From: Mucilaginibacter agri
GTDB lineage: Bacteria > Bacteroidota > Bacteroidia > Sphingobacteriales > Sphingobacteriaceae
Length of the DNA stretch: 64,000 nt
Assembly: GCF_009928685.1 (NCBI RefSeq)
Contig: NZ_WWEO01000041.1
Span: 186,001 to 250,000 of the forward strand
Direction of reading: 5' to 3'
Under the pieces are notes generated by a model that searched no databases, was not told the origin of the DNA, and worked only from the letters and a program-made list of their open reading frames with translations. The translations under genes and the position numbers were made by a program. Positions 36,461 to 45,700 of this stretch are shown here, one piece after another (position 1 is the first letter of the stretch; the number at the start of each line of letters is the position of its first letter).

Positions 36461-37003
36461 CTACTCGCCTACCATACGATAAATGCTTTTTAGGTTGCGG
36501 CCTTGCTCTTTATAGTCTAAACCATAACCTACCACAAACTCGTTTGCTATTTCAAAGCCGATATAGGTAAGCTCGGGCATATGGATCTCTATAGCGTCCG
36601 TTTTCGATAGTAGCGTGCAAACTTTAAGAGATGCCGGGTTAAAAACCTTCAGGCGCTCTATCAGGTAAGCCAGGGTATTACCCGAATCTATAATATCCTC
36701 CACAATAATTACGTCGCGGTTACTGATATCTATACTCAATTCAATGTCGCTTCTAACTGTAAGACTGCTCACGGTGCCGCCAAAGTAAGAGGCCAGTTTG
36801 GTGAAGGTAACCTCGCATGGTGTTGTTACTTCTCTTACCAAGTCGGCAATGAATAGAAAGCTTCCGTTCAGCACGCCTAAAAATACCGGCAACTTGCCTT
36901 CGTACTCTTTACTAATTTGCTCACCAAGCACGGCGATTCTTTGTTTTATAGTGTCCTCTTCTATCAGAGGTTCAAACTTCAGGTCGGCAACTTTTACGTT
37001 CAT
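36461..37003 (-). CDS. hpt: Hypoxanthine phosphoribosyltransferase
   Basis: A 180-residue purine salvage enzyme converting hypoxanthine or guanine plus PRPP to IMP or GMP. The PRPP-binding loop is VIIVEDIIDSGNTL; GVLNGSFLFIADL and FVVGYGLDYKEQGRNL are the other family blocks. It converges with mfd with no gap between the stops and is divergent from the M16 protease gene. Confidence 0.95.
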   Translation of the reverse strand: MNVKVADLKFEPLIEEDTIKQRIAVLGEQISKEYEGKLPVFLGVLNGSFLFIADLVREVTTPCEVTFTKLASYFGGTVSSLTVRSDIELSIDISNRDVIIVEDIIDSGNTLAYLIERLKVFNPASLKVCTLLSKTDAIEIHMPELTYIGFEIANEFVVGYGLDYKEQGRNLKSIYRMVGE

Positions 37004-37051
37004 GCTACAAAGCTACCTAATAAGCTTAAAAGTTATCGTGCTAAATAACAG

Positions 37052-37059
37052 TATCTTTG
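37052..37059 (+). promoter_or_regulatory. -7 box of the M16 protease gene
   Basis: TATCTTTG is a full TAnnTTTG match, 10 bases before the ATG at 37070, implying a very short leader. Confidence 0.55.
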
Positions 37060-37069
37060 TCACAGAAAT

Positions 37070-38299
37070 ATGGAATATCAGGTTTATACCCTATCAAACG
37101 GCATACGTATATTACACCACCCCGTAAAATCAGCCATTGCCCACTGTTGTTTAATTATAAACGCCGGTTCGCGCGATGAGCAGCCCGAGCAGGAAGGCCT
37201 TGCCCATTTTATAGAGCACTTATTATTTAAAGAAACCGAGCGCCGTAATACCTCGCAAATTCTGAATCGCCTGGAGCTGGTTGGCGCCGACTTAAATGCT
37301 TATACTACTAAAGAATATACTTGCATCCATGCCTCTTTTTTAAAAGAGCATTTGGAGCGCACAATAGACTTGTTCGAAGACATCGTTTTTCACTCTACCT
37401 TTCCGCAAGCCGAGATTGAAAAAGAACGCGGTGTAATTCTGGATGAAATCGCCTCTTACCTTGATCAACCTGAAGAAGCCATTCAGGACGACTTTGAAGG
37501 GCTGCTGTTTAAAGGCCATATTTTAGGCGGCAATATTTTGGGCACGCCCGAAACGGTTAGTAAAATTAATAAGCCCGATGTTCGAGGCTTTATTAATCAG
37601 AACTATAATACTTCGCAGATTATCCTGGGTGTTGCCGGCGAATACGACTTTAAAAAACTGGTTAAACTGGCTGATAAACATTTGGGCAGCGTACCGGCAA
37701 ACAATGCTGTTAAAAACCGAATTAAACCGGTCGTTAATTTACCAGAGTTTGTAAAAGCAGAAAAGTCGATATCGCAAACCCATTGCGTAATGGGCATGCA
37801 GGCCTATCCGTCATCGCATCCTTATAAGAGCGGGTTACTATTAGTTAATAACCTTCTTGGCGGTATGGGCATGAGCAGCAGACTAAATCTCGAGATCAGG
37901 GAGAAATATGGAATCGCTTATACTATTGAATCGAGCTATACCCCGCTAACTGACACCGGCATATTTAACATCTACTTCGGAACAGATGTAGAAAAGGCAG
38001 ATCGCGCCATGCGACTGGTTAATAAAGAGCTAAAGAAACTACGTGACAATAAGCTAGGCACGTTACAATTACATCAGGCCAAACAGAAGTTTAACGGGCA
38101 GATTGCTTTGGCCGAAGAAGGCCGTATGGGCCTCATTATTTCTATGGCCAAAAGCCTGATGGATTTTAATCATATCGACTCGTTGGAAGATGTTATCGCA
38201 AAAATTAACGCAGTAACAGCCGATGATGTGCTGGAAATAAGCAACCAGATACTGGATAATAAACAGATGACAACGCTGTTATTTGAGCCAATAGATTAA
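37070..38299 (+). CDS. M16 family zinc peptidase (PqqL/YmxG-like)
   Basis: A 409-residue single-repeat-pair M16 peptidase without a signal peptide. The inverted zinc motif HFIEHLLFKET gives His46 and His50, with the distal Glu in KERGVILDEIASY. The C-terminal M16_C domain contains MGMSSRLNLEIREKYGIAY. Enzymes of this size often process small peptides in the cytoplasm. It is followed 18 bases later by def, so peptide-deformylation and peptidase genes are side by side, though def has its own -7 box. Confidence 0.93.
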   Translation: MEYQVYTLSNGIRILHHPVKSAIAHCCLIINAGSRDEQPEQEGLAHFIEHLLFKETERRNTSQILNRLELVGADLNAYTTKEYTCIHASFLKEHLERTIDLFEDIVFHSTFPQAEIEKERGVILDEIASYLDQPEEAIQDDFEGLLFKGHILGGNILGTPETVSKINKPDVRGFINQNYNTSQIILGVAGEYDFKKLVKLADKHLGSVPANNAVKNRIKPVVNLPEFVKAEKSISQTHCVMGMQAYPSSHPYKSGLLLVNNLLGGMGMSSRLNLEIREKYGIAYTIESSYTPLTDTGIFNIYFGTDVEKADRAMRLVNKELKKLRDNKLGTLQLHQAKQKFNGQIALAEEGRMGLIISMAKSLMDFNHIDSLEDVIAKINAVTADDVLEISNQILDNKQMTTLLFEPID

Positions 38300-38304
38300 A
38301 TCAG

Positions 38305-38312
38305 TATTTTTG
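38305..38312 (+). promoter_or_regulatory. -7 box of def
   Basis: TATTTTTG is a full TAnnTTTG match and ends 5 bases before the def ATG, implying leaderless or near-leaderless initiation. Confidence 0.6.
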
Positions 38313-38317
38313 CAATT

Positions 38318-38887
38318 ATGAAACTTCCTATCGTAGCGTATGGTGATCCGGTTTTAAGAAAAAAGGCCAGTGATATCGAAAAAGACGAAGCTGACCTGAA
38401 AAAACTGGTTGATGATATGTTTGAAACCATGTACGCGGCCCACGGCGTTGGCCTGGCAGCCCCACAAGTTGGTATTTTGAAACGTCTCTTCGTAATTGAT
38501 GCATCGCCGTTTGATGACGATGAGCCAGAACTGGCTAAGTTTAAAAAAGCTTTTATTAACGCACAGATAATTGAAGAAACCGGCGAAGAGTGGGCTTTTA
38601 ACGAGGGTTGTTTAAGCATTCCCGATATCCGCGAAGATGTTTACCGCAAGGATACGGTTAGAATAAGCTACTACGACGAAAACTGGCAGCACCACGAAGA
38701 AACCTACAAAGGTCTGGCTGCACGCGTTATTCAGCACGAATACGACCATATAGAGGGCAAGCTGTTTACCGACAAGCTAAGCCCGCTCCGCAAACGCCTT
38801 ATCGAAAAACGACTGAATGATATTTCGAGAGGGATGGTAAAAGTGGATTACAAGATGAAGTTCCCGGCGGTTAAAAAAGGCCGTTAA
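38318..38887 (+). CDS. def: Peptide deformylase
   Basis: A 189-residue metallo-deformylase that removes the N-formyl group from nascent proteins. All three family motifs are intact: GVGLAAPQVG, EGCLSIPD (Cys ligand) and QHEYDHIEG (two His ligands and catalytic Glu). A Glu/Asp-rich insert follows the first motif (FDDDEPELAKF), common in Bacteroidota. The stop overlaps the converging carboxypeptidase-regulatory-like gene by 4 bases. Confidence 0.97.
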   Translation: MKLPIVAYGDPVLRKKASDIEKDEADLKKLVDDMFETMYAAHGVGLAAPQVGILKRLFVIDASPFDDDEPELAKFKKAFINAQIIEETGEEWAFNEGCLSIPDIREDVYRKDTVRISYYDENWQHHEETYKGLAARVIQHEYDHIEGKLFTDKLSPLRKRLIEKRLNDISRGMVKVDYKMKFPAVKKGR

Positions 38888-39525
38888 TTACCTGTACCGC
38901 GGGCAAAGTCCCCGTCAGCAATCTGTTTGATGAGCGTACCCCAGGCTATTGGGTTTAACAATGGGTTTGGGGTAAGCGAATGCTGGTTCATTAACTGCAT
39001 GTGCATATCCTGGGCATTGGCTGATTGTATTTCCTGCGCATCTCGGGCGAGGGTACTTCTGCCAATGTCTGATATACTGCGTATGATGTTTTTACGGGCA
39101 ATCTCTAAATCGTCATCTGCAATTTTCATGCTGATAAAATCCTTACGAAACTCATCGGTAGTAGCCCATGGAAATACGCGTACTACAGGCAAATTGATGG
39201 TTTGTGGCTTTAATTGAACCTGTAAGGTATAGCTTTTTGTTCCTCCCGCCGGCACCACAATAGTTTGCGGCAAATAACCCACACTGGTAAAACGCAGGGT
39301 ATCCAACTCATGCACTACAAAAGAGAAATACCCCTGGTAGTTAGACATGTTGAGCTGGTTATGGTATGACAGATTAGTGATGTTTACGTAAGGCACAATA
39401 ATTTTGGTGCTATCGGCATTGTGTATAACGCCGGTAAACTGTACCAATGGTTGCTCCTTTTCCTGCGCCCATACGGTAAGCCCGGTAAACATCAAAAAAA
39501 ATAATATGCCTGCTAAACGCTTCAT
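38884..39525 (-). CDS. Secreted carboxypeptidase-regulatory-like domain protein
   Basis: A 213-residue exported protein, started at the ATG at 39525 to give a clean signal peptide (cleavage near VWAQ). Residues 30-110 form a CarboxypepD_reg-like beta-sandwich: FTGVIHNADSTKIIVPYVNI, YQGYFSFVVHELDTLRFTSVGY. The rest is helical and has no recognised motif. Such domains are common in Bacteroidota envelope proteins. It stands alone on the minus strand. Confidence 0.8.
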   Translation of the reverse strand: MKRLAGILFFLMFTGLTVWAQEKEQPLVQFTGVIHNADSTKIIVPYVNITNLSYHNQLNMSNYQGYFSFVVHELDTLRFTSVGYLPQTIVVPAGGTKSYTLQVQLKPQTINLPVVRVFPWATTDEFRKDFISMKIADDDLEIARKNIIRSISDIGRSTLARDAQEIQSANAQDMHMQLMNQHSLTPNPLLNPIAWGTLIKQIADGDFARGTGN

Positions 39526-39638
39526 TGCCTTACTAATCACCCTAATTAAATACTATCAATAGTTTAAATTGGTTTTGTTAAAACGCAAAAATACAGCGTT
39601 GCATATGATGCAGCTGCATTTTTAACATAACTTAACAA

Positions 39639-39917
39639 CTATCTCAAATTCTCGGGCAACACCGCGTTCGGGTCGTCGATATCTGTTAGGTTAATGGCTT
39701 CAATGGAGGTAATTTCGGGCACAGCTCTTTTAATAGCCTGCTCAATACCTGCTTTAAGTGTCATGATGCTCATTGGGCACGAACCACATGATCCTAATAA
39801 TTTAAGCTTCACAACGTTTTCAGGAGTAATCTCCTCAATAGAAACATTCCCGCCATCAGCTTCCAGATATGGACGAATGGTATCCAGTGCTGCCTCTACC
39901 TGATCTATTAAACTCAT
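39639..39917 (-). CDS. NifU-like C-terminal domain protein (Nfu-type Fe-S carrier)
   Basis: A 92-residue protein consisting of a single NifU_C domain: ALDTIRPYLEADGGNVSI and the Fe-S ligand motif GSCGSCPMS (CxxC). Nfu proteins carry a 4Fe-4S cluster to client apoproteins, usually as dimers bridging one cluster through CxxC. It lies 28 bases behind mrp on the same strand, so the two Fe-S assembly factors are probably co-expressed. Confidence 0.93.
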   Translation of the reverse strand: MSLIDQVEAALDTIRPYLEADGGNVSIEEITPENVVKLKLLGSCGSCPMSIMTLKAGIEQAIKRAVPEITSIEAINLTDIDDPNAVLPENLR

Positions 39918-39945
39918 TTATACTTATTTATAAATGTAAAGGTAA

Positions 39946-41025
39946 TCAATTAATTATTTTATTTGAAATGCCTGCATTACAAATAGCAACCTGTTGTGCA
40001 ACCCGCTCGGCAATGTTTAAAAACGCCTGCGTCATTGGGTTATTATCCTGCAGCACCAACGGCTGTCCGGAGTCGCCCGATTCGCTGATGCTCTTTACCA
40101 AAGGTATTTCGCCCAAAAATGGTGCTTCTATTTGCTCTGCCAGCTTTTGTCCGCCGCCTTGTCCAAAAATGTAATATTTGTTTTCGGGCAGTTCGGCAGG
40201 TGTAAAGTACGACATGTTTTCGATAACCCCCAACACCGGTACATTAATAGCATCCATCATAAACATGCCTATACCTTTACGGGCATCTGCAAGCGCTACG
40301 TTTTGCGGCGTGGTAACAATAACCGCCCCGGCAATCGGGAAGCTTTGGGTTACGGTGATGTGAATGTCGCCGGTACCCGGTGGCAAGTCAACTACCAGGT
40401 AATCAAGCTCTCCCCAATCGGCATCATTAAATAACTGTTTTACCGCAGTTGATACCATCGGCCCACGCCATGGCACCGGCTGGTTAGGGTCTGTAAAGAA
40501 CCCTATCGACAGTAATTTAATACCATATTTCTCTATCGGCTCTATGCGCGTTTTACCATTTACCTGGCTGGCCATTGGGCGTGCGCCCTCTAAACCAAAC
40601 ATAATAGGCACAGATGGGCCATAAATGTCCGCGTCTATTAAACCAACCTTAGCGCCCTTTTGCGCAAGCCCTAAGGCCAGGTTAGCGGCTACGGTTGATT
40701 TACCAACCCCGCCTTTGCCGGATGCAACGGCTATAATATTTTTAACACCCGGCACACCGGTGTTTTTTTGTGCAGTAACCTGCGAGGTCATGTTAATGCT
40801 TACCTCAATTTCAGGGCTGATGAAATGACTGATGGCGTTACGGCAGGCATTCTCTATTAACCCTTTTAACGGGCAGGCCGGCGTGGTTAATACAACAGAA
40901 AAATTAAGCTTGGTTCCATCTATCTTAATGTCCTGTATCATGTTAAGTGTAACCAGGTCCTTTTTTAAATCCGGCTCTTCTACATGGCCCAGGGCGTGTA
41001 GTACTTGTTCGTGAGTTATTGTCAT
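39946..41025 (-). CDS. mrp: Mrp/NBP35 family Fe-S carrier ATPase
   Basis: A 359-residue P-loop protein of the Mrp/ApbC type. An N-terminal MIP18/DUF59 domain (residues 1-85) is joined to the ATPase domain with the deviant Walker A GKGGVGKST (about 106-114), DADIYGPSVPIMFGL and DLPPGTGDIHITVTQS. The usual CxxC near the C-terminus, which bridges the 4Fe-4S cluster in most Mrp proteins, is not visible; in its place is MSYFTPAELPENKYYIFGQ. This looks like a lineage variant rather than damage. An Nfu-like gene follows directly. Confidence 0.92.
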   Translation of the reverse strand: MTITHEQVLHALGHVEEPDLKKDLVTLNMIQDIKIDGTKLNFSVVLTTPACPLKGLIENACRNAISHFISPEIEVSINMTSQVTAQKNTGVPGVKNIIAVASGKGGVGKSTVAANLALGLAQKGAKVGLIDADIYGPSVPIMFGLEGARPMASQVNGKTRIEPIEKYGIKLLSIGFFTDPNQPVPWRGPMVSTAVKQLFNDADWGELDYLVVDLPPGTGDIHITVTQSFPIAGAVIVTTPQNVALADARKGIGMFMMDAINVPVLGVIENMSYFTPAELPENKYYIFGQGGGQKLAEQIEAPFLGEIPLVKSISESGDSGQPLVLQDNNPMTQAFLNIAERVAQQVAICNAGISNKIIN

Positions 41026-41148
41026 TTTTTTTTAATCAGCGCAAATTTATAAAAACAGGGCGTGCTTGGGTTTGTTAGGGAAATAAACTTTACTTAAAAC
41101 CGTTTTGCACGGATAAGATTTAGTTTTATGTTTGGTTAAATTTCACAA

Positions 41149-43329
41149 ATGCATCGCCTCAATCCAAAATATATCCGTATCGCCGTTATTGTTTTTGTTT
41201 CACTGCTAATAGTTTTGATTATTGGCGGAGCAGTTGCCTACTCCAAGCGCGAGGCGTTGTTGCAAAAAGTGATTAGCAAAGCTAAGTCAAAAGCCAAGAC
41301 TGATTATAATTTAGATGTAAAAATAGGCTCGGCCCATTTTACGGGCTTCAGTACCGTTGCTTTTACAGATATAACAGTAGTGCCCGAGCAACGCGATAGT
41401 TTGCTGACTATCAAAACATTTGGTGTAAGTGTTAAACTACTTCCGCTTATTTTTGGCAATGTAAAACTGGCCGATGTAAACCTTCAGGACGGGCACCTTA
41501 ATCTTACCAGTAAAAAAGGCGTTCGCAACTTCGATTTTCTGTTTAAAAAGAAAAAGGATTCGACCTCTACCAAATCAAAAATAGACCTTGCCGAATTATC
41601 TAATAACCTGGTTAATGAGGTGCTCTATAAGATTCCGGACAACCTTAATCTTAAAAACTTCGCCACCACATTTGCCGACGACAGTAATAATGTAAGGGTG
41701 GTTATACCAACGGCAATTATTAAAGATGGTGATCTCAAATCCACCTTCAACATCAACAACAACGAATCTATCTGGCATTTTGATGGTAAAATGCACCCAT
41801 CTGATAAAAATATCGACATCCGCTTATACGCCGATGGCAAAAAGGTGGAGCTGCCATTTATTGAAAAGAAGTTTAGGCTGAAATTTAATTTCGACACTCT
41901 TACCACCAAGCTGGTAAAAGTTGAGCACAGCAGTGGCGAAACAAAGATTTACGCTTATACCTCTGTTCGCAACATGCTGATTAACCACCCGGCTTTATCA
42001 TCAAACAATATTGTGGTGCCGCAAGCTAGCATGGATGCCAATTTATTTGTGGGTGAAAATTATGTTTCTGTCGATAGCTCGTCGGTAATCCGGTTGAAGG
42101 ATATTGTGGCTAATCCTTACATCAAATACACGCTTCGTCCTAATAAAATTTACGAGCTAAAATTGCACACAGGATGGATCGACGCTCAAAATATCTGGAA
42201 CTCTTTTCCTCAAGGCATGTTTGAATCGCTTGAGGGCATGAAGGTTTCGGGTAAACTCAACTACAAACTCAACTTCTATTTAGATGCTACCAAGCCCGAT
42301 GATCTGATATTCGACTCGAGGCTCGATAAGGATAACTTTAAGATACTGGCTTACGGAAAGACCGATTTCGATAAGCTTAATCACGAGTTTGTTTATACCC
42401 CTTACGAAAAAGGTCAGCCAATGCCTTCGCGCACCATTGGCCCATCAAATTCTAACTACACGCCATTAGAAAACATTTCGCCCGATTTGCGAAATGCCGT
42501 TATGACAGCGGAAGACCCTTCTTTCTATCGCAATCATGGTTTTGTGGAAGAATCTCTTCGCAAATCTATCGTTACCGATTTTAAGGAGAAGAAGTTTAAA
42601 CGCGGTGGTAGTACCATATCTATGCAGCTGGTTAAAAACGCGTTCTTGAGTCGCCAAAAAACGCTGGCACGTAAGATAGAAGAAACGCTAATAGTGTGGA
42701 CCATAGAGAATACCGGCATTATGACCAAGAACCGGATGCTGGAGGTATACTTTAATATTATTGAATGGGGCCGTAATGTTTATGGTATCGGCGAGGCATC
42801 GCATTACTACTTCGCTAAGAGCCCCTCACAGTTAACACTAGGCGAGAGTATTTACTTGGCCAGCATTGTACCTAACCCTAAAAAGGGCTTGTATGCATTC
42901 CTGTCCGACGGTTCGCTTAACCCTCGCTTACATGGCTACTTTAACCTCATTGGCCGCTTAATGGCTAAGAATGGCTTAACTAATCCCGACACCAGCGCCT
43001 ACGGGTTTTATACCGTACGTTTAAAAGAAAGCCTTCGCCCGGCCCCTTCTGTTGATACTAATCCTGCTGTTGTTGATAGCTTAATGAAACAGACCGGCGA
43101 CGATGACCAAACCGGCATTGTTCCGATTCCTGTTGAACCGGCGCCTGAGGAAGAAAAAAAACCAGGGTTCTTTAAGCGCTTATTTGGTGGCGGTAAAAAA
43201 GACACTACCAAAACAGAGACCGTTGACACCGCCGAACTGAATAAACAGCGACTTAAAGATCAAAAAAAGGAGCAAAAGCGGCTGGAAAAAGAACGCCGTA
43301 AATTACTCCACGAAAGGGGCCTATTATAG
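41149..43329 (+). CDS. GT51 transglycosylase with large AsmA-like N-terminal region
   Basis: A 726-residue membrane-anchored protein. A transmembrane helix (about 9-29) is followed by 400 residues of repeated beta-strand/AsmA-like sequence (KIGSAHFTGFSTVAFTDIT, LQDGHLNLTSKKG and similar). The C-terminal third is a GT51 peptidoglycan polymerase: TAEDPSFYRNHGF with catalytic Glu455, then KRGGSTISMQLVKNAFL and EVYFNIIEWGRNVYGIGEAS. There is no transpeptidase domain, so it is monofunctional. The C-terminus is Pro/Glu/Lys-rich and charged. The AsmA-GT51 fusion is unusual. Confidence 0.85.
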   Translation: MHRLNPKYIRIAVIVFVSLLIVLIIGGAVAYSKREALLQKVISKAKSKAKTDYNLDVKIGSAHFTGFSTVAFTDITVVPEQRDSLLTIKTFGVSVKLLPLIFGNVKLADVNLQDGHLNLTSKKGVRNFDFLFKKKKDSTSTKSKIDLAELSNNLVNEVLYKIPDNLNLKNFATTFADDSNNVRVVIPTAIIKDGDLKSTFNINNNESIWHFDGKMHPSDKNIDIRLYADGKKVELPFIEKKFRLKFNFDTLTTKLVKVEHSSGETKIYAYTSVRNMLINHPALSSNNIVVPQASMDANLFVGENYVSVDSSSVIRLKDIVANPYIKYTLRPNKIYELKLHTGWIDAQNIWNSFPQGMFESLEGMKVSGKLNYKLNFYLDATKPDDLIFDSRLDKDNFKILAYGKTDFDKLNHEFVYTPYEKGQPMPSRTIGPSNSNYTPLENISPDLRNAVMTAEDPSFYRNHGFVEESLRKSIVTDFKEKKFKRGGSTISMQLVKNAFLSRQKTLARKIEETLIVWTIENTGIMTKNRMLEVYFNIIEWGRNVYGIGEASHYYFAKSPSQLTLGESIYLASIVPNPKKGLYAFLSDGSLNPRLHGYFNLIGRLMAKNGLTNPDTSAYGFYTVRLKESLRPAPSVDTNPAVVDSLMKQTGDDDQTGIVPIPVEPAPEEEKKPGFFKRLFGGGKKDTTKTETVDTAELNKQRLKDQKKEQKRLEKERRKLLHERGLL

Positions 43330-43366
43330 TTTACCCTGCTGTGACCATTTTAAATGTTTAAACATC

Positions 43367-43374
43367 TATTTTTG
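43367..43374 (+). promoter_or_regulatory. -7 box and hairpin ahead of the nitroreductase gene
   Basis: TATTTTTG matches TAnnTTTG, 25 bases before the ATG. It sits in the loop of an AT-rich inverted repeat formed by ATTTTAAATGTT and AACATTTAAAAT (about 43347-43389). Confidence 0.5.
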
Positions 43375-43398
43375 TTTAACATTTAAAATAAATACAAC

Positions 43399-44028
43399 AT
43401 GTCATTAATTGATAAACTTAGCTGGCGCTATGCCACTAAAAAATTCGACGCAAATAAAAAGATAGCTGCCGATAAATTAGAGCAATTGCTTGCAACCGTT
43501 CGTTTAGCTCCATCGTCATTGGGTTTACATCACTACAAAGTTATTGTGGTTGAAAACCCTGAAGTGCGCGAGCAATTAAAAGCTGCTGCTTATGGCCAAA
43601 CTCAAATTACAGATGCATCTCAATTAATTGTTTTCGCTGCTGAAACTAACATCGACGAAGCATATGTAAATAAATATGTAGACGAGATTGTTAAAGTAAG
43701 ACAAATACCTCACGACAGCCTTGAAGGCTATAAAGGCATGATGTTAGGTTCTGTAAATGGCCAAACAACTGAGCAAAAAATTGCTTGGGCACACAAACAG
43801 GCTTACATTGGCTTAGGCGTATTAGTTTCTGCCGCTGCCGAACTTGATATTGACAGCTGCCCAATGGAAGGTTTTAATCCAGCTCAATTTGATGAAATTT
43901 TAGGCTTGAAGGAAAAAGGTTTAACAACTTCTGTTATCGTAACTATTGGTTACCGTTCTGCAGAAGATGCTACTGCAAACTTTGTTAAAGTGCGCAAACC
44001 AGCCGAAGAGCTTTTTGTAAACGTATAA
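43399..44028 (+). CDS. NAD(P)H-dependent nitroreductase family oxidoreductase
   Basis: A 209-residue FMN enzyme of the NfsB/nitroreductase group. The N-terminal WRYATKKFDANKK and the APSSLGLHHYKVIVVE segment are FMN- and substrate-contact regions of this family; SAAAELDIDSCPMEGFNP and VIVTIGYRSAEDATA complete the core. It likely reduces quinones or nitro compounds with NAD(P)H; the physiological substrate is unknown. It stands alone and ends in a terminator shared with the LacI-type gene. Confidence 0.92.
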   Translation: MSLIDKLSWRYATKKFDANKKIAADKLEQLLATVRLAPSSLGLHHYKVIVVENPEVREQLKAAAYGQTQITDASQLIVFAAETNIDEAYVNKYVDEIVKVRQIPHDSLEGYKGMMLGSVNGQTTEQKIAWAHKQAYIGLGVLVSAAAELDIDSCPMEGFNPAQFDEILGLKEKGLTTSVIVTIGYRSAEDATANFVKVRKPAEELFVNV

Positions 44029-44065
44029 TTACAAGTTATCCAAGCCGCGAGGCATTATAAATAAG

Positions 44066-44090
44066 AAAGGCGCTTAATCGGCGCCTTTTC
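44066..44090. terminator. Bidirectional terminator between nitroreductase and LacI genes
   Basis: AAAGGCGC and GCGCCTTT flank a short loop with T's to the right, between converging stops. Confidence 0.75.
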
Positions 44091-44098
44091 TGTTTATG

Positions 44099-45106
44099 TT
44101 ATTCTGCCGATTTACGGATAAACAGCTTTGATTTTAGCACGTGTTGACGTTTCGGGAAATTGGTATCCTTATTTTCCAGGGCTTCGAAAAATAGGGTCGC
44201 TGCCTTTACCCCCATCTCAAACGCGGGTTGGGTAATAGTTGATAGTGCCGGGCTAAGCAATGGCGCAATATTCAGGCTCGAGAAGCTGATCACTTTTAAC
44301 TGATTTGGTATCGATACCCCCAGCGTATTGCAAACATGGTAAGTTGCAAATGCCAAACGCTCTACCGAGCTAAAAATGCCATCGGGTTTAATTTCCTGCA
44401 GCACCTTGGTAAGTATCTTAGTGTTTACTTTTTCGTCGTTACTGCAATCTATTACGAGCTCATCATTAAACGGCACTTTGTGTTTAGCCAATGCATCTAC
44501 ATAACCTTGCATACGCGTTTTACCAATAGAGATGCTTTTGTTTACCACCAGGTAAGCTATTTTGCGGCAGCCGCTTTTTAGCAAATGTTCGGTGGCGGCA
44601 AAGCTACTATCATAGTCGTTAGTGGTAACGGTAGCTGCCTCGATATCTTCATACACGCGGTCAAAAAATACTACCGGGATGTTTTTCTGGCGCAGGTTGT
44701 TTAAGTACTGGTGGTCATTACCCTCGCCAGATACCGACATGATAATACCATCGGCTTTACCGTTGTTGAGGTAATTTACAAACGAAACCTCTTTCTCAAA
44801 AATATCGTCGGTGCGGTAAAGCAGTATATAGAAACCATGTTTACGGGCCACTTCTTCTATGCCATTTATGGCCTGGGCAAAAAAATCGTTGGCAATTTCG
44901 GGTACGATAACGGCAAGGGTTTTGGTCTTTTTATCCCGCAGGTTACTGGCGTAATGGTTGGGTAAAAAACTGTGTTCGCGTGCAATGGAGAGGATACGTT
45001 CTTTGGTATCCTTATTTATGTCCGAACTGCCGTTAAAAGCCCTTGAAATGGTAGAGGTAGATAAATTCAATTCTTTGGCCAGTATTTTTATATTGATTTT
45101 ATCCAT
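44099..45106 (-). CDS. LacI family transcriptional regulator
   Basis: A 335-residue repressor-type regulator. The N-terminal helix-turn-helix and hinge are clear: IKILAKELNLSTSTISRAFN, then SDINKDTKERILSIA. The periplasmic-binding-protein-like effector domain follows (TLAVIVPEIANDFFAQAING, GIIMSVSGEGNDHQ, VVFFDRV). The ligand is probably a sugar, but no catabolic genes adjoin it; a PAS histidine kinase and a small gene lie on either side. It may act on distant targets. Confidence 0.92.
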   Translation of the reverse strand: MDKINIKILAKELNLSTSTISRAFNGSSDINKDTKERILSIAREHSFLPNHYASNLRDKKTKTLAVIVPEIANDFFAQAINGIEEVARKHGFYILLYRTDDIFEKEVSFVNYLNNGKADGIIMSVSGEGNDHQYLNNLRQKNIPVVFFDRVYEDIEAATVTTNDYDSSFAATEHLLKSGCRKIAYLVVNKSISIGKTRMQGYVDALAKHKVPFNDELVIDCSNDEKVNTKILTKVLQEIKPDGIFSSVERLAFATYHVCNTLGVSIPNQLKVISFSSLNIAPLLSPALSTITQPAFEMGVKAATLFFEALENKDTNFPKRQHVLKSKLFIRKSAE

Positions 45107-45367
45107 TTAGAGCACTTCCCTTAAAACTGTGATTTATGAATTTAGAAATTGATTGTCAAATTTAACAGAAACATTTATAAAAACGCACAGATAACGGGTT
45201 GTAAATTAAAGCTTCATAAAAATTTATGCCGCTTATTATTTTCGGCCTATGAAAGAAATATATATGCTAAAAGCACGCCAATGCCTAGCCAATAACCGTG
45301 ATGGTTATACTAAAAACATCGATATCAGTTAGTAAACGAACCTAAAGGATTGGTGCTTTTTACAAAG

Positions 45368-45700
45368 CTATTCGAGGCTACCCATTATTTTGTGGATAAC
45401 ATCGTCCGAATACGCCTGTTGTTTATTTTTCACATCATAAGGCACCACCATAATCTGCGACCATGCCGATAGCGCTTTAAGGGGCAGGTCTTGAGTAACC
45501 TCCAGAGCAAACCATTGCTCTTTACCATCCCAGGTTAAACGCAGGGCCTCCTCGTTATTAGACCATATCATATAACGGCTGAAGAAGAGTGGGTCATCAT
45601 GCTGATCATGCACCGGCAGATAGCCCTGATGGCTCAGCTTTCCGGTTATCTCAGCTTTTAATTGCTCATAAGTTTGTATCACTATTTCAGTGGGTTTCAT
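45368..45700 (-). CDS. Hypothetical protein
   Basis: A 110-residue soluble protein if started at the ATG at 45700 (MKPTEIVIQTYEQ). Mixed alpha/beta composition, many aromatic residues (YMIWSNNEEALRLTWDGKEQWF), no signal, no Cys, no recognised domain. It stands alone between the LacI gene and the kinase gene with over 250 bases on either side. Confidence 0.6.
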   Translation of the reverse strand: MKPTEIVIQTYEQLKAEITGKLSHQGYLPVHDQHDDPLFFSRYMIWSNNEEALRLTWDGKEQWFALEVTQDLPLKALSAWSQIMVVPYDVKNKQQAYSDDVIHKIMGSLE

